Source: Okeania sp. SIO1I7
Lineage (GTDB): Bacteria; Cyanobacteriota; Cyanobacteriia; Cyanobacteriales; Microcoleaceae
NCBI GenBank assembly: GCA_010672585.1
Contig: JAAHGF010000004.1
Location: forward strand, 442,873-506,872
DNA length: 64,000 nucleotides
Direction of reading: 5' to 3'
Positions within the stretch are counted from its first letter, which is position 1. Each line of letters opens with the position of its first letter. A program made the translations under genes and the position numbers. Positions 40,068 through 48,000 of this stretch are shown one piece after another. The notes beneath the pieces were generated by a model. The model did no database searches, was not told where the DNA came from, and saw nothing but the letters and a program-made list of their open reading frames with translations.

Positions 40068-40197
40068 AGTTAGGACTTATGGGGATGATGATCCGAATCA
40101 GGAGAAATGTTTTTCCCACTGTTCCCTGCTATCATAAAAATGTTATTCTTGATTCTCTTAAAAATCTATCAAATTGCCTCCTACTCTATGCTCCATT

Positions 40198-41019
40198 CTA
40201 TTCTGTTTCGCCAAAGTTAATCAAGTCCAAAACTAATTTCGCTAACTCATCAGTTGCCCCAAGAGGTGGGGTCAGATGGAATTTAATAGCAGGGTATATT
40301 TGAGTAAATTGATTGACTGTATCAGCGATCACATCAGTAATACCTCCATTAAACAGAAAATAAGGTAAAATCCCAATTTTTCGATATCCTTGTCTTATTA
40401 ATATTTCAACCCTTGATTTCAGGTCAGGAGAAACAGACCAATAAGCAGTACAAACCAAAACTTGACAACAGCTTTCAAGAGACTGGGCTATTTTTTCCAC
40501 AGGGTCATTGCCACCAGGACTACGACTACCATGAGAAATAAGTACCCAAGCATCAGCAGTCACAGAAGTTACTTTAGGTGCAAGTAAACCTACCATTTCT
40601 GGATGGGAACCAATATAGGGACATAGAGTGATTTTAGTTTGGCTATAAGTTTCTGAGTTAATTTCAGATTTTGGGTTACTTTTTTCCCTTGCTTTAACTT
40701 TGTGCCTGAATACCTCTATTTCTGCTGGAATATCCTCTGTGACATGAACTCCTGGTAATAGAAATAAAGGTATAATTTTAACTTGATTAATGTAGAGCGA
40801 TCGCCTATATTCCCAAAAATCTTCAATTTGTTCGTGCAGAGATTTAAGCCCCAGTTCTAAAACTCCTGTACCAATCAAAGGATATTTGAGAATACAATTA
40901 CTTGTAAAACTTTCAGTTAAATTTATTTGTCTAGATAACAGTCCAGCTAGTGTCTGTAATTCTAGGAGCGGTCGTGGGTCACGACTACCATGAGATACTA
41001 AAAAATAGGTTGATAGCAA
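40198..41019 (-). CDS. two-half sirohydrochlorin chelatase (CbiX/SirB family)
   Basis: 273 residues, made of two homologous halves, each beginning with the metal-binding motif: LVSHGSRDPRP (residue 7 on) and LISHGSRSPGGNDPVE (about 156 on). It inserts Fe2+ (sirohaem) or Co2+ (cobalamin) into sirohydrochlorin. This is the long type, but without the His-rich tail known from some CbiX-L proteins. Other segments: PLFLLPGVHVTEDIPAEI and GILPYFLFNGGITDVIAD. The only suitable start is TTG at 41019, because the motif begins immediately after it. No sirohaem pathway gene is adjacent. Confidence 0.9.
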   Translation of the reverse strand: MLSTYFLVSHGSRDPRPLLELQTLAGLLSRQINLTESFTSNCILKYPLIGTGVLELGLKSLHEQIEDFWEYRRSLYINQVKIIPLFLLPGVHVTEDIPAEIEVFRHKVKAREKSNPKSEINSETYSQTKITLCPYIGSHPEMVGLLAPKVTSVTADAWVLISHGSRSPGGNDPVEKIAQSLESCCQVLVCTAYWSVSPDLKSRVEILIRQGYRKIGILPYFLFNGGITDVIADTVNQFTQIYPAIKFHLTPPLGATDELAKLVLDLINFGETE

Positions 41020-41606
41020 TTTTAACTTTGACCTAATTATTATAGATATATAAATATTAAGTAATTAAGTCAGGACTTACGCAACGGCACTAATTATACA
41101 GGTTACATTGGCAATAATGACCAAATCATACACTCTATGTAGCGGTACTGCGTAAGTCCTGTAAGTAATACTTTGGGAAAACTTTAATCTTGATTTAGTT
41201 AAAGATTTATGTATCTTCGTATACATTAACTCTATCAACTTTCTCTAGATATGGGGTCATTTCAGTTATCAGTTATTAGTTATTAGTTATCAGTACCTCT
41301 AGCTGTTTGCGCAGCATGACCTAGAAAAGCATTGGGATTGAAATCAGGAATAGTCTCTTTTTTTTATCCCTTGAAAAAGGGAGGCGCATACCCACAATTT
41401 TTCGGTAAAAGTCCAATCAATCCCTCTTAAATGAGTTAATTCTGTGTTGTCCAGTATCTCTGCAAATTGTTTAATAATAACACTTACTTTACGGCCAGTT
41501 AATATTGGTAACTCTATATAAAGATTAAGTCTTTTCGAGAAGAATCTGCTATGATTATATTAAATACCAATATACTTAAGTAGAAAACATACTAAGGAGC
41601 AAAAAA
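41020..41606. mobile_element. spacer with perfect AGGACTTACGCA element
   Basis: 41073-41163: ends 'caggacttacgca' and 'tgcgtaagtcctg' are perfect inverted repeats around about 65 bp. Tracts of 'agttatcagttattagttat' follow near 41260, shared with 15870. The last 100 bp presumably hold the promoter of the small-protein operon; 'tatgattatat' near 41550 is a possible -10 region. Confidence 0.65.
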
Positions 41607-41936
41607 ATGGCCAAACAAGACGTAAAAAGCGTTACCATACTTCAAAGTGATGATGATTTTGGCGGTCGTCCAGAAACTATCTATGGAAAGTCCCCAAAAA
41701 GTAACAAAAAGAAAAAGAAAAAGCAATCAAAAGGTTTGTCTGCTTTAGAAAAAAGTATATTCAAGATGGCGAAAATGAATGACAAGGCAAGCACAGAATA
41801 TCGCGAACGTCACGAAAAATCTAACAGAAAGAAGAAAAACGGTTGGATTAAAGATTTCTCCAAAAATTATAGCAAGGCTATGTCCAAGATGGGTGGAAGT
41901 GGAATGGGCTCAATGGGTATTAAGTTGTTTGAATAA
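41607..41936 (+). CDS. small lysine-rich protein A1
   Basis: 109 residues, function unknown. N-terminal strand-like SVTILQSDDDFGGRPETIYG, a lysine cluster (KSNKKKKKKQSKGLSALEKS), a helical stretch FKMAKMNDKASTEYRERHEK, then SNRKKKNGWIKDFSKNYSKA and a glycine/methionine-rich tail (MGGSGMGSMGIKLFE). No signal peptide or membrane segment. It has a paralogue, A2, directly downstream. 'ctaaggagcaaaaaa' is a strong ribosome binding site. From memory this looks like a Pfam domain of unknown function (DUF6312-like), unverified. Downstream are a second pair of small proteins, a glycosyltransferase and a PKS/NRPS locus, which suggests a linked role but does not show it. Confidence 0.75.
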   Translation: MAKQDVKSVTILQSDDDFGGRPETIYGKSPKSNKKKKKKQSKGLSALEKSIFKMAKMNDKASTEYRERHEKSNRKKKNGWIKDFSKNYSKAMSKMGGSGMGSMGIKLFE

Positions 41937-42042
41937 TTCAAATATGAATGCCAATTGGTAGAAAACCCAAATTACTAAGTTCCAAAGATAAATATCTACT
42001 TACACATATCGTTTAGTAGAAAATATTCAGAGGAGAAATAAA

Positions 42043-42366
42043 GTGGCTAAAGAAGAGATAAAAAGCGTTACTGTACTGCAAAGTGATGAAGATTTTGGCG
42101 GTAATCCATCAACTATCTATGGTAAATCAGCCAAAAAAAGAAAAAATAAAAAGAAAAAGCAGTCAAACGCTTTGAAGCCTTATGAAAAAGCTGTATTCAA
42201 AATGGCTAAAATGTACGATAAGGCAACCAAAGAATATCGTGAGCGTCACGAAAGATCTAACCGGAAGAAGAAAAACGGTTGGATTAAAGATTTCGCGAAA
42301 AACTACAGCAAGGCTATGTCCAAGATGGGTGGTTACGGCTACATGGGTATTAAATTGTTTGAATAA
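42043..42366 (+). CDS. small lysine-rich protein A2 (paralogue of A1)
   Basis: 107 residues from GTG 42043; the site 'cagaggagaaataaa' precedes it. Collinear with A1 over its full length; the segment RSNRKKKNGWIKDFAKNYSK and the LFE end are almost unchanged, while the region around residues 43-48 differs (NALKPY for KGLSAL). Cluster KKRKNKKKKQSN gives a strongly basic charge. The gene pair arose by tandem duplication (106-bp gap). Unknown function; a nucleic-acid- or polysaccharide-binding role is possible from charge alone. Confidence 0.75.
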   Translation: MAKEEIKSVTVLQSDEDFGGNPSTIYGKSAKKRKNKKKKQSNALKPYEKAVFKMAKMYDKATKEYRERHERSNRKKKNGWIKDFAKNYSKAMSKMGGYGYMGIKLFE

Positions 42367-42831
42367 TTAAAATATTAATACTGATGAGCAGAAAGCCCAA
42401 CTAACAGTGAAGAAAGTTTGACCACTTTCATATAAGTCTTAGACAAAGGGTATAAACCTGAATACTAGCTTTGATGTGTACAAGGTTTTAAGTGCAATGT
42501 ACTTTTAACATCACAATCAGTGAGACTTGGGAAAAAAGAGTCGAACTAAAGCAAAATCTTGATTTGCTAGATATTCCATATGTGGAGCAGGAAGCTTAGG
42601 TTATAGTCTAGTCCTGCTATTAGTAAGTTATGAGGAGTATGTTAAAAGTAAAAATTAATTGACATCATACTCCTCATACTTCTATTAATGAAGGGCAGGT
42701 TTGAGAGAGAATTTGTCAAACTAACTCAGGTAACACACAACCAATAACAGATGCAAGCAAAAAATAATTGCAGGCTTTTGGTAAAATTTCCCTTAGCAAT
42801 ATAATTAGTAAACATTAAGGAGGTCAAAAAA
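42367..42831. other. gene-free spacer between protein pairs A and B
   Basis: No gene or repeat family recognised. 'tcatactcctcat' near 42666 is the complement of 'atgaggagtatg' near 42629, giving a weak inverted repeat. Confidence 0.4.
42817..42824 (+). promoter_or_regulatory. perfect ribosome binding site for B1
   Basis: 'aaggaggt', 7 bases before ATG 42832, a full anti-16S match that is rare among the window's other genes. A1, A2 and B2 also have purine-rich sites, suggesting high translation of all four small genes. Confidence 0.7.
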
Positions 42832-43074
42832 ATGGTAATGTCATCCGATACCAGTGAAAAAAGTGGGAAGCAAAAAGCAAACACCGTTATTTTCGAGATT
42901 GGAGGGGCTAAGAGTGACGATATCGATGATTTGCGGAGAGGTGAGGGTAAGGTATTCAAAAAAATAGGCCAAACAATTGAACAACTAAAAGAATCAGGCG
43001 AAGTTTCGGATAACATACAGCCCATAATTGTTATTCTCAAGAAAAAGAAAAGTAAGAAAGGACTTTTAGACTAA
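42832..43074 (+). CDS. small basic-tailed protein B1
   Basis: 80 residues, function unknown. A beta-strand (NTVIFEIGG), an acidic patch with DDIDDLRRGEGKVF, a helix (IGQTIEQLKESGEV), a second strand (PIIVILK) and a lysine-rich end KKKKSKKGLLD. No signal peptide or membrane segment. B2 is a paralogue; 41 of 64 aligned residues agree by hand count. From memory it resembles a DUF6200-type family, unverified. An ATG-GTA-ATG start allows alternative initiation two codons later. Confidence 0.72.
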   Translation: MVMSSDTSEKSGKQKANTVIFEIGGAKSDDIDDLRRGEGKVFKKIGQTIEQLKESGEVSDNIQPIIVILKKKKSKKGLLD

Positions 43075-43178
43075 GAAGATTTTCTTACTATAGTTATAGT
43101 GAGTGTAAGTGTTGTAAGTGTCCTTTGAAAGTTTCATAACTTGAGTTATGATTGACTAATGAAATAATTTCTCGCTTG

Positions 43179-43201
43179 ACTTCGAGCATTATGCTCGAAG
43201 T
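43179..43201. terminator. hairpin after B1 (terminator or processing site)
   Basis: Perfect 10-bp inverted repeat acttcgagca / tgctcgaagt with a 3-base loop, followed only by 'tatgtatg', so without a strong T-run. It may be a weak terminator or an mRNA-stabilising structure between B1 and B2. Confidence 0.5.
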
Positions 43202-43356
43202 TATGTATGTTAGGTTAAATAGTTAGTGATTTTAGCTCCTAAACTTATTCTCCTAGTATCTAAGTAAGATGAGAAAAGGGCATGAGAACCAAAAATGAGA
43301 AAAATTTCTCTAGCAACAGTTAAATTAAGTAGTAAAAATTTAAGGAAAACACAAAA

Positions 43357-43566
43357 ATGACACAACAGGCCAACACCATTATTTTAGAAATGACTGGTGC
43401 AGATAAAGACGATATCAATGACTTACGGAATGGCGAAGGCAAGATATTCAGAAAAATACGCTCGATGATAGAACAGTTAAAACAACAAGGTGAAGTGGAT
43501 GAAAATGCACAGCCTGTAATTGCCATAGTACAGAAAAAGAAGGATAAAAAGGGACTCTTAGACTAG
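43357..43566 (+). CDS. small basic-tailed protein B2 (paralogue of B1)
   Basis: 69 residues. MTQQANTIILEMTG strand, DDINDLRNGEGKIFRKI, helix SMIEQLKQQGEV, strand PVIAIVQ and tail KKKDKKGLLD. The extra N-terminal 10 residues of B1 are missing. 'ttaaggaaaacacaaaa' precedes the ATG. It is followed after about 100 bp by a strong terminator, so the small-gene block probably ends here. Confidence 0.72.
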   Translation: MTQQANTIILEMTGADKDDINDLRNGEGKIFRKIRSMIEQLKQQGEVDENAQPVIAIVQKKKDKKGLLD

Positions 43567-43663
43567 AGAAATTAACACCTACGCAATGTACTAATTTTGC
43601 TTTCAAGTTCATAGCAAAATATCCTAACAGATAGAGTTGCGCTTTAAGTCCAAGAACAATTAA

Positions 43664-43704
43664 ATCAAGCCCCGCCTGTAGAGTGAGGGCTTGATATTTT
43701 TTTT
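43664..43704 (+). terminator. rho-independent terminator
   Basis: Stem atcaagccc (43664-43672) pairs with gggcttgat (43687-43695), loop about 14 bases, followed by eight T (43697-43704). It separates the small-protein genes from the glycosyltransferase, which should have its own promoter. Confidence 0.85.
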
Positions 43705-43787
43705 ACTTAAGGTAAATAATTTTTTTTATGTAAAGATGTATCAAAATCCCTTATACTACTTAAGAAATTATAGTTCAAGTTGATAAC

Positions 43788-44981
43788 GTGAACATACTAT
43801 TAGTCTGCACAGAAAAGTTACCAGTGCCTTATGTCCGAGGTGGAGCTATCCAGACATACATAGACGGTATTCTACCTTACTTGAAACGAGAGCATGAAAT
43901 CACAGTATTCTCCATAGCAGATCCAGAATTGCCAGATCGAGAAATTAGAGACAATATTCGTTATGAGCGTACTGCAGCAAACACTTCAGAAGAATACTAT
44001 CAAACTGTAGCCAAATTTGTAGAAGGGAAAAATTTTGATTGGATCGTAATTTACAATCGTCCAAAATATGTGTCCTTAGTGGCTAAAGCAGCCCCAAATA
44101 GTCGCTTTCTACTTAGTATGCACAACGAAATGTTCCATGCTAAAAAAATCGAACCACAAGAAGCAATTAAATGCCTGGAACGAGTAGAAAAAGTAGTGAC
44201 AGTTAGCAAATTTATTGCTGATGGTATTGCCAAATTATTTCCAGAATATAAACACAAACTTCAACCTGTATATGCTGGAGTAGACCTCAAACGCTTTCAG
44301 CCAAGGTGGGCGGAAGGTGCAAAAGAGAAACGAGAAGCAATGCTAGCGACTTATGGCTTGGAAGGCAAAAAAGTAGTCCTTTGCGTGGGCAGGTTGACAG
44401 ATAAAAAAGGACCTCATCTATTAATATCTGCGATCGCCAAAGTAATAGAAAAACACCCATCTGCGGTATTATTTTTAGTAGGCAGTAAATGGTACGGAAA
44501 TAACAAAGAAAACGATTATGTCCGTGAAATTAAAGCAGAAGCAGAAAAGTTAGGCCAAGCAGTTCAGATGACAGGTTTTATTCCACCATCTGAAGTTGCA
44601 GATTATTTCTTATTAGGTAATATATTTGTATGTGCATCTCAATGGGAAGAACCTCTAGCTAGGGTACATTACGAAGCCATGGCAACTGGCCTATGCACTA
44701 TTACCACTGCTAGGGGGGGGAACCCTGAAGTAATTATTCCAGAGAAAAATGGTATCATAATCACAGATTATGAAAATCCGGATGCGTTTGCAGAGCAGAT
44801 AGATTACTTGTTGTCTAGACCAAAGGAAAGTGAAGAAATGGGAAGAACAGGACGTCAGCTGGCCGAATTATATTATAGTTGGTCAAGGGTTGCTTGGGAT
44901 ATTTTGAGTATTATTAATGATTCAAAATCAATGCCTTTAGAGACACTGGGACTAATAGAGCAAGATAAAGAAGCAGGATAA
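43788..44981 (+). CDS. GT4-family glycosyltransferase, CotSA-like
   Basis: 397 residues from GTG 43788. GT-B fold: N-terminal LLVCTEKLPVPYVRGGAIQ, SMHNEMFHAKKI, VVTVSKFIADGI, nucleotide-sugar part CVGRLTDKKGPHLLISAI and EEPLARVHYEAMATGL, then ARGGNPEVI. The domain order and these motifs closely match, from memory, Bacillus subtilis spore-coat glycosyltransferase CotSA, an unexpected relative in a cyanobacterium. It retains the E-x7-E pair expected of GT4 retaining enzymes. Likely cytosolic. It precedes the PKS genes by about 100 bp on the same strand, so it could modify the polyketide or an extracellular polymer. Confidence 0.88.
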   Translation: MNILLVCTEKLPVPYVRGGAIQTYIDGILPYLKREHEITVFSIADPELPDREIRDNIRYERTAANTSEEYYQTVAKFVEGKNFDWIVIYNRPKYVSLVAKAAPNSRFLLSMHNEMFHAKKIEPQEAIKCLERVEKVVTVSKFIADGIAKLFPEYKHKLQPVYAGVDLKRFQPRWAEGAKEKREAMLATYGLEGKKVVLCVGRLTDKKGPHLLISAIAKVIEKHPSAVLFLVGSKWYGNNKENDYVREIKAEAEKLGQAVQMTGFIPPSEVADYFLLGNIFVCASQWEEPLARVHYEAMATGLCTITTARGGNPEVIIPEKNGIIITDYENPDAFAEQIDYLLSRPKESEEMGRTGRQLAELYYSWSRVAWDILSIINDSKSMPLETLGLIEQDKEAG

Positions 44982-45080
44982 ATTGAAGCTGATTTTTCCA
45001 TACCAAATTCAGGTGGATAAAGATTAGGAATCAGGCCTTAAAAGCTAGAATAATGATGAATATTTGTATTGGTTGATTTT

Positions 45081-48000
45081 ATGAAGGAACAAAAAAAGAG
45101 CGGCCTAACAGCTATTATTGGCATTTCTTGTAGATTTCCTGGAGCAGATGACTATAATCAGTTCTGGAAAAATATGGAGGTAGGAGTAAATAGCATCAGT
45201 GAAATTCCTTCCCAAAGGTGGGAAGTAGAAAAGCATTATTCTCCTGTTCCTAATAAACCAAATAAGACTATTAGTAAGTGGGGAGGATTAGTAGAAGGTA
45301 TAGATGAGTTCGATGCATATCTTTTTAATATTTCTCCCAGAGAAGCAGAAAAAGTAGACCCACAACATAGAATTATGTTGGAATTGAGCTGGTCTTGTAT
45401 AGAAGATGCAGGTTACTCACCATCTCAACTTTCGGGAAAAAATGTAGGTGTTTTTATGGGGGCGTGCAACTATGACTCTATTCTATTGATGAACCGAAAT
45501 CAAGACAATGTAGAAGGTCATAGTGGAACAGGAACTTGGACTTGTATGATTCCCAACCGCATCTCTTCATTTTTTAATCTGCACGGCCCAAGCATTCCAA
45601 TTGATACAGCTTGTTCAAGCTCACTGGTAGCTATTCATTACGCGCTTAAATCCCTCAAAGAATCAGAATGTGAAATGGCATTGGTAGGTGGGATAAGCGT
45701 GTTATTCACGTCAACAACATACATCCAGATGAGTCAACTGGGGATGTTGTCTCCCACAGGACAATGTAGAACATTTAGTAGTGACGCTGATGGTTATGTG
45801 AGGGGAGAAGGAGCAGGAGTAGTTTTATTAAAGCCTCTGGCCAAAGCAATAGAAGATGGCGATCGGATTTATGGTGTAATTCAAGGGAGTGCAGTTAATC
45901 ACGGAGGTAAAGCGAGAACTATAACATCTCCCAATGTCTACGCCCAAGCTCAAGTAATTCGTGCAGCCTATACTAAGGCAAATATTTCTCCGGATACAGT
46001 ATCTTATATAGAATCTCATGGAACAGGCACACCATTGGGAGACCCGATAGAAATTAATGCTTTGAAAAGAGCCTACAGACAACTGTATCAGCAGTATGGA
46101 GTAGAAAAAACAGAGAAACCCTATTGTGGTATAGGAGCAGTAAAAAGTAATATAGGGCATTTAGAAGGAGCAGCAGGAATTGCTGGATTAATCAAAGTCT
46201 TATTAGCGATGAAGTACAAAAAGCTGCCCAAAATTGTCAACTTTAAGGAATTAAATCCACGCATTAGTTTTAAAGATACTCCTTTTTACCTCATAGAGGA
46301 AACTCAAGAGTGGAAACGATTAAAAAATGAATCAGGAGAAGAGATTCCAAGACGTGCAGGTTTAAGTTCCTTTGGTATCGGGGGTGTCAATGCTCATATT
46401 GTATTAGAAGAACCCCTAGAAGAAGAAATCAAAATTCAAAAGCGAGTGCTAATTGGCGAGGCGTCCTCAGAATTTAAGACGCACTCAAGAAAGTCAAAAG
46501 TTAAAAGTGATAGTCTAGATCGTCCACAAGAGATTTTAACCCTCTCAGCACAGACAGAGAAAGCAGTGAGGGAACTAGCAAAAAAATATCAAACTTATTT
46601 ACAATCAAAAACTGAAGCATCGCTACAAGATATATGCTTCAGTGCTAGTAGAGGGCGGACGCATTTTGCAGAAAGACTGGCAATAGTAGCAGAGTCAAAT
46701 AGTGATTTAGAGCAAAAATTAGCAGATTTTCTTGAGGATAATGAGACAAACGGAGTTGTAATAAGAGGAAAAGCACAAAATCAGGAAAAGGATATTGCTT
46801 TTCTATTCACAGGTCAGGGGTCTCAGTATATAGATATGGGACGACAGTTATATGAAACTCAACCCACATTTCATAAAATTATAGACCAGTGCAATGAAAT
46901 TCTGAAAAAATATCTAGAAATTCCTCTGTTAGAAGTTATATATCCTAAAGAGGCACAAAAGTCAAGTACCTCTTTAATAGACCAAACAGCTTATACTCAG
47001 CCTGCTCTATTTGCCATAGAATATGCTCTAGGAAAGTTATGGGAATCATGGGGAATCAAACCAAGTGTGGTAATGGGTCACAGTGTAGGAGAATATGTGG
47101 CTGCTTGCATCGCAGGAGTATTCAGTTTAGAGGATGGTCTGAAATTAATCGCCATACGGGGACGGTTAATGCAACAGTTACCCTCCGGTGGAGAGATGGT
47201 ATCTGTAATGGCATCAGAATCTCTGGTAACAGAGGCTATAAAAGAATATAATTCCCAAGTAACAATAGCAGCAGTTAATGGACCCGAAAGTATAGTAATT
47301 TCAGGTGAGAGTAAAGCCATAGGAAATATTTGTAACAAATTAGAATCAGACGGAATTAAGACTAAGCAGCTACAGGTATCCCATGCTTTCCATTCCCCAT
47401 TAATGGAACCAATATTAACAGAATTTGAAGAAGTGGCCAAACATGTCTCCTATAATGAACCAAAAATACCACTAATATCAAATGTTACAGGTAAAGAAGT
47501 AGGTGCAGAAATAACCACTGCTGAATATTGGGTGGGTCATGTGCGTCAACCAGTCAGATTTGCCCAGAGTATGAAAACTCTAGAAGAGCAAGGAGATGAA
47601 ACATTCCTGGAAATCGGACCTAAGCCAATATTGTTAGGAATGGGAAGGCAATGTGTAACAGAAGACATAGGAGAATGGTTGCCCTCATTACGTCCGGGAG
47701 TGGATGAGTGGCAACAAATGCTATCAAGCTTAGGAAAATTGTATGTAAAAGGAGTAAAAATAGATTGGTCAGGGTTTGACTCCGACTATAGTCGTCAGAA
47801 AGTAGCATTGCCTACATATCCATTCCAACGGGAACGTTATTGGGTAGAAACTAACAACAACTTCTGTCCTCAACAGCAATTTTCCCAAGGGGAAAACCTC
47901 CATCCCCTATTAGGTCAAAAGCTAAATTGTGCAAGCGAACAACAAATATTTGCATCACAAATAGCAGAAAACTCACCCAACTATCTGAAGGACCACCGAG

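Larger units (their letters stand above)
39128..40197. repeat. gene-free region with a tnpB remnant and a MITE
   Basis: 39380-39560 is GC-rich (for example 'ccgtcgcacggcgcaagcgg') and unlike its flanks, with no convincing gene. A tnpB scrap (39663-39734) and a complete ATATCATGTCCGG element (39889-40067) follow. 40079-40197 has no recognised feature. Confidence 0.55.

Noticed and set aside
43179-43201. Hairpin after B1 as a definite rho-independent terminator
   Set aside because: The stem is perfect but no T-run follows, so it is listed only as a possible terminator or processing site.
41607-43566. Small lysine-rich proteins as bacteriocin or RiPP precursors
   Set aside because: No leader/core layout, no Cys/Ser/Thr-rich core, no modification or peptidase-transporter genes nearby.
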